64,000 bases of DNA from Candidatus Pelagibacter communis. Lineage in GTDB: Bacteria > Pseudomonadota > Alphaproteobacteria > Pelagibacterales > Pelagibacteraceae. The stretch is from contig NZ_CVSI01000058.1 in the NCBI RefSeq assembly GCF_001179985.1, positions 248,001 to 312,000 on the forward strand, given 5' to 3'. Both the position numbers and the translations under genes were made by a program. The stretch's first letter is position 1. Every line of letters begins with the position of its first letter. The notes beneath the pieces are model-generated. The model was not told the DNA's origin. It saw nothing but the letters and a program-made list of their open reading frames with translations, and ran no database searches. This document shows, piece after piece, positions 16,795-25,326 of the stretch.

Positions 16795-19299
16795 AGTTTA
16801 AAAAGACTTAAAACTTTTTTGCCAATTCTATTGTTGCGCCATAGTCATCTATTTCGCTAAGTAAATTATAGTTTGAACTTAATTTTACATCAAAACCGTT
16901 TATATCTTGATTAAAATTAATCCTTGCAGTTTCATTTTCCAGCTCTAAAACAAACTCTTCATTTCTATGAGTAACATATCCAGTTAAAAAATATAAAGTA
17001 TCACTATGACTATTTTCAGTTTGGAATCTCTCATAAAAAAACATCATTGAAAGACCCGTTTCATTTAATATATCAAAACCAATTTTACCTTTAATACTCT
17101 CATCGTCCTCTTGATCAATAGATTTAGTATATTTTGTGTTGGAGTCTGACACATAGTTTAAAGAAACATCGGAACTTGGGCTAAGATCATAGCCAAAGTC
17201 TAAAGCCATGGACGGTCTTAAAATGAAATCCTTTTTCAAAATTTCATTACTTACAATAAAACCTCCCGATATACCTAGAGTCTCAACAGTTTGTTTGTCG
17301 TACTGAAGGGCATTAATTCCTTTTTCACTATAATCATCTAAAGTTGTATAGCTAATATCTAGTTTAAAGTTTGGGGATATGTCTCTATTATCTTTTTTAA
17401 AAGTATTTATATAGTGCAAAGACCCAAAAACTTGATTTCCATCTCTATCACCATTTAAAGTATTGTTGCCATCTTTTCTTATATTTTTGAAATCGAGCAT
17501 ACTTAACCCTAAAATTCCCTCTAAATATTTATTTTTTCCAATGTTGAGTGTTCTATAAGTTGAAAAACTGTATGCATCAATATCTGTAGATGTGCCCTTA
17601 TTACTCACATCTACATCCTCATCGGTGTAAGTAATAGTGTAACCTTGTACGGTTTTTTCATCAGTTTTTTTATCAAATCCTAATGTTATTGCATTTGAAG
17701 AAATATCCTTTCTTGATGAATTTTTAGTGCTACCAACTCCTCCAACACTTACACTACCCTCACTCCAAAATAACCAATTTTCGTTTATATTTTTTTGAGG
17801 TTTGTTATAATTGATTGATTGAAAAAGTACTTCTGAAAGTTTTTTTAGTTTAGGGTCAACAAAATTTAGGTTAATACTTTGAGGTTTTAAATCTTCTTCC
17901 AAGCTATAACCTCTAATCCAATTAAGTCTATTGAAAATTGGGCTGATTACATGCGAAAGTATTTTTTTAGGTGCACTAGTTTGAGCTTCGATCAATCCTA
18001 CTACATCTTTATTATTTAATGGATTTGATCTTGTGGTTCCAGTTGAAAAATTATAAGTAGTTTTATCAGTACTTGGTATCCCGGCATAATTATTTCTTGA
18101 AATATCTATGATTGCAGTTGCATCTATCTGAACGTAATAATCTGAATTTATCTCTAAATCAGATGATGGATTCAAAGTTATTTGAGTATTACTTGTTAAA
18201 GTTGCATCAGTTTCCACATTAAAAGTTTGCACAACACTATCGTCACTAGCTTTTTTTAAAGTAATATTTCCACTTCCAATTTTAATAATTTCACTGAAAT
18301 TTAAGACTATATTTGTGGAACAATCTACATCTGTTTCATTATCACTTGGTGAAGATGAACTTAATGTTGGGGCAGTTCCTGGAAAATCACTATTATCCCA
18401 ACTAGGGCTATTAATAAGCGTTCCGTCATTGTTATTTATCTCTCCAAATAATGTGGATGATCCTGTTCCATTATTTTCCCCATTTACCTCATCATCCATT
18501 GACCAATATTCACTTAAAGATCCTGAGGAGGCATAATCACCATAATTCTCGCCTGCATATAAAGTTTCTCCCCCATTATATAATTGTACTATTTCAGCGT
18601 CAGAGAGTGTTGAACTCCATATACCCACCTCGTCTATTTTTCCGTTAAAATGATATTTTACTTTATTGTCAGCATTATTTGGAATATGAGGATATTTGTT
18701 AGTTCTACCAGCACCTATGTACAATCTTTGATTTGTGTTTTCAACAATTGGAACTCTGGCATTATTTCCATTTGCTATCATAACACCATCAACATAAAGT
18801 TTCATTACGTTCGTAGACTCTTGAAATGTTACGGTCTGCATTTGCCAGGTTCCAATATTTATGTCTGTGGTGGAATTCACTTGTGCCCAGGTATCATCAT
18901 CAGCTCCATCACCTGCCCAAAAAGACCATTCTTCATCAGCTGCTATATAAACCATGAAGCCACCTCCTTCATCGCCATTAATCGTGTCTGTTCGAGATGT
19001 CACTGCTGACTGATAATCACTTGAAGCTCCTGTTTTTACCCAAACATTAACTGAAAAATCACCTGTTGGGTTCATTGACGCGTCAAAAGGAAAGTCTACA
19101 TAATTTGTTGATCCATCAAAACTCAATGAATAATCAGCTGAAAAAGCATAATTTTTATAACCTAGAAAAGAAACTAAAAATAAAATTGTAAAATTATTTT
19201 TATAATTACAAAAAAATTTTAAATATATATTTGAAAATAATTTCATTTAATTCAAATATAAACTAAATACTTAAATTATTAACCAATATTTTATATTAA
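16795..19299. mobile_element. Putative cassette inserted at the rpsD 3' end
   Basis: The segment between the two rpsD ends holds a single gene, a LamG autotransporter, on the rpsD strand. Duplication of the target gene's end on both sides is what results when a foreign segment with its own gene-end joins by recombination, as for islands at tRNA ends. No integrase, transposase or inverted terminal repeat is visible, so if it moves it depends on homologous recombination or a recombinase elsewhere. The orientation would let it be read from the rpsD promoter. The flanking repeat is seen; mobility is inferred. Confidence 0.5.
16808..19246 (-). CDS. LamG-domain autotransporter, predicted surface protein
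   Basis: An 812-residue exported protein. Residues 1-37 form a signal peptide with a hydrophobic core (ILFLVSFLGY) and a likely cleavage after AFSA. About 38-230 is a LamG/concanavalin-like domain (LSFDGSTNYVDFP, WQMQTVTF, YVDGVMIA, KIDEVGIWSSTLSDAEI). About 291-402 is a Big_5/SbsA-type Ig-like domain (SSPSDNETDV, IVLNFSE). About 490-812 looks like an autotransporter beta-barrel of alternating strands ending in Phe (ATIELAKKF). It would be secreted and anchored in the outer membrane, perhaps binding a carbohydrate or particle. It is flanked by duplicated rpsD ends and is very probably acquired. The ligand is unknown. Confidence 0.82.
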   Translation of the reverse strand: MKLFSNIYLKFFCNYKNNFTILFLVSFLGYKNYAFSADYSLSFDGSTNYVDFPFDASMNPTGDFSVNVWVKTGASSDYQSAVTSRTDTINGDEGGGFMVYIAADEEWSFWAGDGADDDTWAQVNSTTDINIGTWQMQTVTFQESTNVMKLYVDGVMIANGNNARVPIVENTNQRLYIGAGRTNKYPHIPNNADNKVKYHFNGKIDEVGIWSSTLSDAEIVQLYNGGETLYAGENYGDYASSGSLSEYWSMDDEVNGENNGTGSSTLFGEINNNDGTLINSPSWDNSDFPGTAPTLSSSSPSDNETDVDCSTNIVLNFSEIIKIGSGNITLKKASDDSVVQTFNVETDATLTSNTQITLNPSSDLEINSDYYVQIDATAIIDISRNNYAGIPSTDKTTYNFSTGTTRSNPLNNKDVVGLIEAQTSAPKKILSHVISPIFNRLNWIRGYSLEEDLKPQSINLNFVDPKLKKLSEVLFQSINYNKPQKNINENWLFWSEGSVSVGGVGSTKNSSRKDISSNAITLGFDKKTDEKTVQGYTITYTDEDVDVSNKGTSTDIDAYSFSTYRTLNIGKNKYLEGILGLSMLDFKNIRKDGNNTLNGDRDGNQVFGSLHYINTFKKDNRDISPNFKLDISYTTLDDYSEKGINALQYDKQTVETLGISGGFIVSNEILKKDFILRPSMALDFGYDLSPSSDVSLNYVSDSNTKYTKSIDQEDDESIKGKIGFDILNETGLSMMFFYERFQTENSHSDTLYFLTGYVTHRNEEFVLELENETARINFNQDINGFDVKLSSNYNLLSEIDDYGATIELAKKF

Positions 19300-19387
19300 A
19301 AAAAATAATTTTATCTAGAGTAATATTCAATAACTAAGTTAGGTTCCATGACTACTGGATAAGGAACTTCTTCGAATTTTGGCGTTC
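19300..19387. repeat. Right copy of the 88-bp rpsD-end duplication
   Basis: The last 77 bp of intact rpsD plus 11 bp beyond its stop, matching 16707-16794 in the same orientation with 7 mismatches. The match extends past the stop codon into aaaaaataatt, though the outer A-run could match by chance or because grxD ends there. Similarity ends abruptly after 19387, upstream of codon PKFEE, where the rest of rpsD continues with no counterpart on the left. Confidence 0.85.
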
Positions 19388-19928
19388 TAACAAATTTAAT
19401 TTTTCTATTTTTCTCATCAACTTGTAGATATTCGGGCGTTTCTCTCTCTTTACTTGCTAATGCTATATCTATTATAGCTAATTGTTTAGATTTATCTCTT
19501 ATTTCTACAGTGTCCTCATCTCTTAACTGGTAGCTTGATATATTAACTTTCTTACCATTAACTCTTACGTGACCATGATTGATAAATTGTCTTGATGAAA
19601 AAATTGTTGTTGAAAATTTAGCTCTGTAAACAACTGAGTCTAATCTTCTCTCTAATAAACCTATTAAGTTTTCAGCAGTATCACCTTTCTTCATAATAGC
19701 TTTTCTATACACATTTCTAAATTGTCTCTCGTTTAAATTTCCGTAATAAGATTTTAGTTTTTGTTTTGCCTGAAGTTGAATACCATAATCTGATGGTTTA
19801 GAATTTTTGGTCTGGCCATGCTGTCCAGGAGGATAAGCTCTTTTGTTGAATGGACTTTTGGGTCTTCCCCAAAGGTTGACTTTTAATCTTCTATCAACTT
19901 TATGTTTAGATTTTAATCTTTTCGTCAT
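19311..19928 (-). CDS. rpsD: Small ribosomal subunit protein uS4
   Basis: 205 residues with the S4 pattern: N-terminal [30 protein letters not shown]-like segment ([13 protein letters not shown]), the S4 RNA-binding domain ([29 protein letters not shown]) and a C-terminus ending EYYSR. It binds 16S rRNA early in assembly and can repress its own translation in some bacteria. The final 77 bp are duplicated at 16718-16794, so its 3' end may derive from a recombining donor allele. Upstream is a 40-bp gap after trmJ. Confidence 0.97.
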   Translation of the reverse strand: MTKRLKSKHKVDRRLKVNLWGRPKSPFNKRAYPPGQHGQTKNSKPSDYGIQLQAKQKLKSYYGNLNERQFRNVYRKAIMKKGDTAENLIGLLERRLDSVVYRAKFSTTIFSSRQFINHGHVRVNGKKVNISSYQLRDEDTVEIRDKSKQLAIIDIALASKERETPEYLQVDEKNRKIKFVRTPKFEEVPYPVVMEPNLVIEYYSR

Positions 19929-19968
19929 TAATTATTGGGTCTTATAAAGATACATAAAATTTTGTCAA

Positions 19969-20682
19969 TCAGCGTTTTTTTCCTAAACTTGCAAATACAC
20001 TTGATAAAATACGAGTTTCTTTATCAGATAATTCCATCTTGTAAAAAATATTTCTTAAATTTTCAAGCATTATAGGTTTCTTTTCTTTTTGTTTAAAAAA
20101 ATTTATTTGATTGAGATGTTTTATACAAAGATTAGTCATTGCTAAAATTTCTTTTTTAGAAGCTGCTTTAAACTTTTTGGTTTTTTTTGGTTTAAATTTC
20201 TCTTTAGATAATAGATTTGAAATGTATTGAGCTATAATTATAAGGCTATGAGATAAATTTAATGATTTAAAATTTTTATCAGTAGAAATACTTAGAGTAT
20301 AATTTGTATAGGTTATTTCATTATTTGATAAACCAGATGCCTCTGAGCCAAACAAAAATCCAACTTTTTTTTTGAAATTTATTTTTTTTAAATCTTTTAA
20401 TTCTATATGTTTAATATTCTTATTTCTAATTCTTGCAGTTGTTGCAATCAAAATATCAATCCGACCAATTACGTTTTCAAGATTTTCATATACTTTACTT
20501 TTTTTAATAATATCTTTTGCTCCAACTGATGTGGCTATTATTTTGTCATTAGGAAATAAAGGCTTAGGGTCTATTAATACAAGTTTATTAAAACCAAAAT
20601 TTTTTATGCCTCTTGCGCATGCGCCTATGTTTTCTGAAAGCTGAGGCTTATGTAAAATAAACGTAACATTGCCTTTAGCCAT
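19969..20682 (-). CDS. trmJ: TrmJ-like tRNA 2'-O-methyltransferase (SPOUT family)
   Basis: 237 residues. The SPOUT knot signatures are FILHKPQLSENIGACARGIKNFG at the start, GFLFGSEASGLSNNE in the middle and SLNLSHSLIIIAQYI near the AdoMet-binding end. Order and spacing match TrmJ (YfhQ), which methylates position 32 of some tRNAs; other rRNA or tRNA members of the family are possible. A C-terminal extension (about 165-237) is Lys-rich and helical, as in TrmJ. It lies 3 bp after a DUF1989 gene, in the same run as cimA and cysS. Confidence 0.87.
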   Translation of the reverse strand: MAKGNVTFILHKPQLSENIGACARGIKNFGFNKLVLIDPKPLFPNDKIIATSVGAKDIIKKSKVYENLENVIGRIDILIATTARIRNKNIKHIELKDLKKINFKKKVGFLFGSEASGLSNNEITYTNYTLSISTDKNFKSLNLSHSLIIIAQYISNLLSKEKFKPKKTKKFKAASKKEILAMTNLCIKHLNQINFFKQKEKKPIMLENLRNIFYKMELSDKETRILSSVFASLGKKR

Positions 20683-20685
20683 AAG

Positions 20686-21546
20686 TTATTTAATTCCGTG
20701 ATTTCTATTATAACTAGATGTTTTTGAAAAACTTATCCCGTCTAAATATTTTTTATCAACATCCCAAATAGATACTTTTAAAGGATAGCATTTAGCAACA
20801 TCAGATGAATGTTCTGAACCACAATCTCCACCTGGGCATGCAGATAGAGCGCCTAATAAATTTGTTTCTGCAAAAAACTCCAAATAATCTCCAGGTCTTA
20901 CTGGGCTTGATTTCATAAAATATTGTTTTGTATCATTAGTAAAACCAGTGAGCATAAAAACATTCAATACATCATGAACTATCTTTTCAGCTTCATCTAA
21001 TTTGATATTTTTTTCTTTTACCAAAGCTCTAGTTAAATTTGAGTGACAACAGTAATGGTAATCTTTATCTGAAATTAGCTTAGATGTGTAAGGATCACAT
21101 CTTGTGCCAATAACATCATGGACTGAACCTCCATCTTTATCATAACCATACCAGTCTAAAGTATCCCATGTTATTGTAGCTAAAGACCTAAGATAAGGAA
21201 AGCTACTAAACATTTTATCACCTACTGAAATATGGGTTCCATATAAAGCTCTAGTTTTGCCAGAATAAAATTTTTCATCTAAATTTTCAGCATTAAATAT
21301 ATTTAGATCACCAACCTGCGGGCCTTCAACGCTTTCTATCCTAAAAAAATTACCTGATTTAACATTAAATGTTTTAGCATCTCTTGGTGGTACTATAACT
21401 TCATCAATTTGTTTAAGGTGTTTTCTCGCTTCATGTAATATTTTAAGATTGTTGTTTATTTTATCATTTGGATAACAAACAACAGGCTTAGCACCTACTC
21501 TACTTTTAATATCTGTAGGTTTCTCAGAAAACTTTTTAATTTTCAT
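20686..21546 (-). CDS. DUF1989 / urea carboxylase-associated family protein
   Basis: 286 residues. The core IVPPRDAKTFNVKSGNFFRI, VGDLNIFNAEN, GGSVHDVIGTRCDPY, HCCHSNL-type (YHYCCHSNLTRAL) and FFAETNLLGALSACPGGDCG are the DUF1989 signature. The conserved His and Cys residues look metal-binding. Family members sit beside urea carboxylase or guanidine genes elsewhere, but no such gene is here; the neighbours are cimA (0 bp) and trmJ (3 bp). The biochemical function is therefore open. Confidence 0.8.
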   Translation of the reverse strand: MKIKKFSEKPTDIKSRVGAKPVVCYPNDKINNNLKILHEARKHLKQIDEVIVPPRDAKTFNVKSGNFFRIESVEGPQVGDLNIFNAENLDEKFYSGKTRALYGTHISVGDKMFSSFPYLRSLATITWDTLDWYGYDKDGGSVHDVIGTRCDPYTSKLISDKDYHYCCHSNLTRALVKEKNIKLDEAEKIVHDVLNVFMLTGFTNDTKQYFMKSSPVRPGDYLEFFAETNLLGALSACPGGDCGSEHSSDVAKCYPLKVSIWDVDKKYLDGISFSKTSSYNRNHGIK

Positions 21547-23148
21547 CTATTTGCTTGCGGGAGCTTTGTCTTTGAACAATTTAAAATCAAGACTATCGAT
21601 TAAAGCTTTAAAAGATGCATCAATTATGTTTGGTGAGACACCTATAGTGAACCAATTCTTTCCTTGGGAGTCAGTGCTCTCAATCGATACTCTAGTAGTA
21701 GCTTCTGTACCTGTATTTAGAATTCTAACCTTATAATCAACAAGTTTAAGATCTTTTAAATATTTGGAATATTTTTCTAATTTTGTTACATTTTTTCTTA
21801 TGGCATTATCAAGTGCGTGAACAGGTCCATTGCCCTCACCTTCACAAATAATTTGCTCACCATCAACTTCTAGTTTTGCTTTTGCTTTAGAAATAATTTG
21901 TTCTTGCTTGTTTTTTGATACTGATACATCGTATTCTTTAATAGAAATATATCTTGGTATTTCGCCCATAACTCTTCGAGCTAATAACTCAAAAGATGCA
22001 TCAGCACCATCATAGCTGTAGCCTATAAACTCTCTATCTTTTACTTCCTCAAGTAATTTTTTTATTTTTGGATCATTTTCCTCAATCTCAATTCCAATAG
22101 TTTTTAGTCTTGATAGTATATTGGATTTACCTGACTGATCTGAGACGACAATATTTCTATTATTACCTACATCATCTGGATTTATATGTTCATAAGTTTT
22201 GGGATTCTTTTGAACTGCTGACACGTGTAAACCACCTTTATGAGAAAATGCTGCAGCTCCAACATAAGGTAAATGTTTGTTTGGCTTTCTATTTAATATC
22301 TCATCAAGCAATCTAGAACATTGAGTTATATGTTTTATATTTTTTTCTTTAATGTTTATTTCAAATTTATCTGATAATTCTTTTTTAAGATGAAATGTTG
22401 GTATAATTGACATTAAGTTTGCGTTACCACATCTTTCACCTAAACCATTTATTGTTCCTTGAATTTGTCTTGCTCCAGATAATACAGCTGCAATTGAGTT
22501 TGCTACTGCATTACCCGTATCATTATGCGCGTGTATTCCTAAGTTTTCGCCAGGTATATGTTCTGATACTTCTTTGACTATTTTAGTTACCTCATGAGGA
22601 AGTGTTCCTCCATTTGTGTCACAAAGCACAATCCATTTAGCTCCATTGTCATAAGCAGCTTTAACACATGCTAATGCATACTTTGGATTAGCTTTATAAC
22701 CATCAAAAAAATGTTCAGCATCAAACATAAACTCTTTATTATTTTTAACAAAATGTTTTGTAGTTTCTTTTATGTTTTCTAAGTTTTCTTCGTTTGAAAT
22801 TCCTAATGCCACATCAACATGGAAATCCCATGACTTTCCTACTACACAGACTGCATTTGTATTTGAATTAAGTATTGCAGACAATCCAGGATCATTTTCA
22901 GCACTCCTACCTGCTTTCTTGGTCATTCCAAAAGCTGTAAAAGTAGAATTTTTAAGATCTAAACCTTTTTGAAAAAATTCAGTATCAGATGGATTAGCAC
23001 CTGGCCAGCCACCCTCAATATAATCAACACCTAAATTATCTAACGCATGAGCTATTTTTGTTTTCTCATCAATAGAAAAATGGACACCTTGAGTTTGTGC
23101 ACCATCTCTTAATGTCGTATCAAATATATAAAGTCTTTCTTTACTCAT
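21547..23148 (-). CDS. cimA: Citramalate synthase
   Basis: 533 residues. The HMG-CoA-lyase-like barrel shows LYIFDTTLRDGAQTQGV (metal Asp, catalytic Arg), GIHAHNDTGNAVANS (metal His pair) and GTINGLGERCGNANL. The C-terminal regulatory domain is present (about 410-525, with VDYKVRILNTGTEATTRVSI). The Ala-Gln-Thr form of the first motif and the overall length fit the LeuA-like citramalate synthase branch that makes (R)-citramalate from pyruvate and acetyl-CoA for isoleucine synthesis. Homocitrate or isopropylmalate synthases are less likely. It overlaps cysS by 4 bp. Confidence 0.88.
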   Translation of the reverse strand: MSKERLYIFDTTLRDGAQTQGVHFSIDEKTKIAHALDNLGVDYIEGGWPGANPSDTEFFQKGLDLKNSTFTAFGMTKKAGRSAENDPGLSAILNSNTNAVCVVGKSWDFHVDVALGISNEENLENIKETTKHFVKNNKEFMFDAEHFFDGYKANPKYALACVKAAYDNGAKWIVLCDTNGGTLPHEVTKIVKEVSEHIPGENLGIHAHNDTGNAVANSIAAVLSGARQIQGTINGLGERCGNANLMSIIPTFHLKKELSDKFEINIKEKNIKHITQCSRLLDEILNRKPNKHLPYVGAAAFSHKGGLHVSAVQKNPKTYEHINPDDVGNNRNIVVSDQSGKSNILSRLKTIGIEIEENDPKIKKLLEEVKDREFIGYSYDGADASFELLARRVMGEIPRYISIKEYDVSVSKNKQEQIISKAKAKLEVDGEQIICEGEGNGPVHALDNAIRKNVTKLEKYSKYLKDLKLVDYKVRILNTGTEATTRVSIESTDSQGKNWFTIGVSPNIIDASFKALIDSLDFKLFKDKAPASK

Positions 23149-24506
23149 TTTAATTTCCAGGTTGTTTTATCATCTTTATCTTCAATTAAAACACCTTTGT
23201 CTAAAAGTTCATTTCTTATTTTGTCAGCTAATTCGTAATTTTTATTATCTCTTGCTATGTTCCTCTCTTTAATTTTTTGTAAAATTTCTTTTTCCGAAAT
23301 ATTCAAATTGCTTTTTTTAAATTCAAGCCATTTTGACTTAGGCTCAATAAGAAGACCTATAAAGTTACAAGCTGTTGTAAATATTTCTTTATCATTGTCA
23401 GAGCCTTTTGCTGCCTTATCATAAAGTTTGTGAATATTGCTTATGTATCCAGGTGTATTTAGATCATCATATAGAGGACTCAAATCTTTTTCATTTATTA
23501 ATACTTTTCCGTTTGGTGACTTATAACACTCATACCACTTATCTAAAGTTTTTTGAGACTGTATAAGTAAATTATCATTCCAATCTAGTGGTTGTTTATA
23601 ATGAGTTGAGATCAATGCTAGCCTTAAAACTTGTCCATTATATTTAGAATGAAAGTCTTTTATTTTAAAAACATTACCTTGCGATTTTGCCATCTTTTCA
23701 TTTGAAATTGTGATAAATCCATTGTGTACCCAATAATTAGAAAATGATTTATTTCCATTAGCACATCTTGACTGTGCAATTTCATTTTCATGGTGGGGAA
23801 AAATTAGATCTCTTCCGCCCCCATGTATATCAAAAGTATCACCTAAAAATTTTTTTGACATTGCCGAACACTCTAGGTGCCAGCCAGGCCTACCTCTACC
23901 CCAAGGAGAATTCCAACCTGGTTCATCATCATTAGATGGTTTCCATAAAACAAAATCCTCAGGATTTTTTTTATTTTTAGAAACTTCTACTCTGGCACCC
24001 GCTAATAACTCATCAATATTTTTATTTGATAATTTACCGTAATCCTTAAATGTCGAAACATCAAAATAAACATTAGAATTATTTTCATATGCATTTCCTT
24101 TTTTTAAAAGAGTATTTATCATATCAATCATTAATGAAATATTTTCAGTTGCTTTCGGTTCAAAAGAGGGTTTTTCACATTTAAGATACTCACAATCTTG
24201 ATTAAAACTTTTAGTAATATTTTCAGAAAGTTTATTTATTGATATTTTTTTTTGTTTTGAACTTTCTATAATTTTATCATCGATATCTGTAATATTTCTT
24301 ACGTAAGTAACTGATGATTTGCCATACTTACACTTTAAAACTTTAAACAATATGTCAAAAATTACTAGTGGTCTTGCGTTTCCAATGTGTGGATCATCAT
24401 ATACAGTTGGTCCACATACATACATTCCAATTTTTTTCTCATTAATTGGTTTAAATATTTCTTTTTTTCCAGCAAGTGTATTGCTTAAATATATATCTTT
24501 GTTCAT
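23145..24506 (-). CDS. cysS: Cysteine-tRNA ligase
   Basis: 453 residues of a class I synthetase. The HIGH-type motif appears as DPHIGNARP, zinc-binding Cys residues are at YVCGPTVYDDP and HLECSAMS, HHENEIAQSR is present, and the KMSKS motif is the variant KMAKSQGN. It charges tRNA-Cys. Its last codons overlap cimA (23145-23148). Upstream, 45 bp separate it from nadE and contain a short hairpin. Confidence 0.96.
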   Translation of the reverse strand: MNKDIYLSNTLAGKKEIFKPINEKKIGMYVCGPTVYDDPHIGNARPLVIFDILFKVLKCKYGKSSVTYVRNITDIDDKIIESSKQKKISINKLSENITKSFNQDCEYLKCEKPSFEPKATENISLMIDMINTLLKKGNAYENNSNVYFDVSTFKDYGKLSNKNIDELLAGARVEVSKNKKNPEDFVLWKPSNDDEPGWNSPWGRGRPGWHLECSAMSKKFLGDTFDIHGGGRDLIFPHHENEIAQSRCANGNKSFSNYWVHNGFITISNEKMAKSQGNVFKIKDFHSKYNGQVLRLALISTHYKQPLDWNDNLLIQSQKTLDKWYECYKSPNGKVLINEKDLSPLYDDLNTPGYISNIHKLYDKAAKGSDNDKEIFTTACNFIGLLIEPKSKWLEFKKSNLNISEKEILQKIKERNIARDNKNYELADKIRNELLDKGVLIEDKDDKTTWKLK

Positions 24507-24529
24507 TGTATAAGGAATATACTTTTAAT

Positions 24530-24547
24530 TTAGATTTGTGAATCTAA
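24530..24547 (-). other. Short stem-loop between nadE and cysS
   Basis: A 7-bp perfect stem, ttagatt with aatctaa, encloses a 4-nt loop in the 45-bp nadE-cysS spacer. It is AT-rich and lacks a T-run, so it is not a convincing terminator. It might be an RNA processing site or chance. Confidence 0.25.
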
Positions 24548-24551
24548 TTGA

Positions 24552-25289
24552 TTAATTAGGAATCTTGCATACTGGAATTGGCTCCATTTTATGCAAATTT
24601 GTTTTTCTTATTTGAATGTATTTATCTCTATTTTTTGAATTTTCGTTGTCCATGGCCTCCTCTATCTCTTTATAAGATAACCCAAGTTGACCCTCATCTG
24701 TTCTACCATCATCCCATAATCCATCAGTTGGTGCAGCATTAATTATATCGTCAAGAATTTTTAGTTCTCTTCCAAGTTCCCAAACTTCTGTCTTATTGCA
24801 GTCAGCTATTGGAGAAATATCAACACCACCATCACCATATTTAGTATAAAAACCTACACCAAAATCCTCAACTTTGTTTCCTGTTCCAACAACGATTCCA
24901 TTATTTGCAGCAGCAACTTGATAGAGTGTCGTCATTCTCAATCTAGCTCTAGAATTGGCCATTCCATGTATACTATCAAATTTACCTAAGGTGTTTTCAA
25001 AAGTTTTAAATAAACTATCTAGCTCTAAAGTGTGACCCTGCACATTTTTGAAATTTGTTTTTAACCATTCTTGATGTCTTAGACTTAAATCATGTTGAGT
25101 ATCTTTTTGCTTTATTGGCATAGATAAAACTATAGTTTTTAGGCCTGTCATTGCACTTAATGTGCTTGATACAGATGAATCTATACCTCCAGATATACCA
25201 ATTACCAATGACTCAGCCTTTTTTGGCATTGAATTTACGTAACTTAAAATCCAATTTTTTATAAAAATCGCTTTTTTAGATGTGTCCAT
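24552..25289 (-). CDS. nadE: NH3-dependent NAD synthetase
   Basis: 245 residues with the N-type ATP pyrophosphatase loop ISGGIDSSVSS, and VVGTGNKVEDFGVGFYTKYGDGGVDI and SPIADCNKTEVWELG typical of NadE. No glutaminase domain is attached, so ammonia is used directly or supplied by another protein. It amidates deamido-NAD to NAD, the last step of NAD synthesis. It lies 45 bp upstream of cysS and 37 bp downstream of the DAHP synthase gene. Confidence 0.94.
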   Translation of the reverse strand: MDTSKKAIFIKNWILSYVNSMPKKAESLVIGISGGIDSSVSSTLSAMTGLKTIVLSMPIKQKDTQHDLSLRHQEWLKTNFKNVQGHTLELDSLFKTFENTLGKFDSIHGMANSRARLRMTTLYQVAAANNGIVVGTGNKVEDFGVGFYTKYGDGGVDISPIADCNKTEVWELGRELKILDDIINAAPTDGLWDDGRTDEGQLGLSYKEIEEAMDNENSKNRDKYIQIRKTNLHKMEPIPVCKIPN

Positions 25290-25326
25290 GATTTAAATAT
25301 AGTGTAAAAATTAAATATTTAAATGA

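Noticed and set aside
18650-19009. 119-codon plus-strand frame inside the autotransporter gene
   Set aside because: Antisense shadow of LamG coding sequence, no ribosome site or family match.
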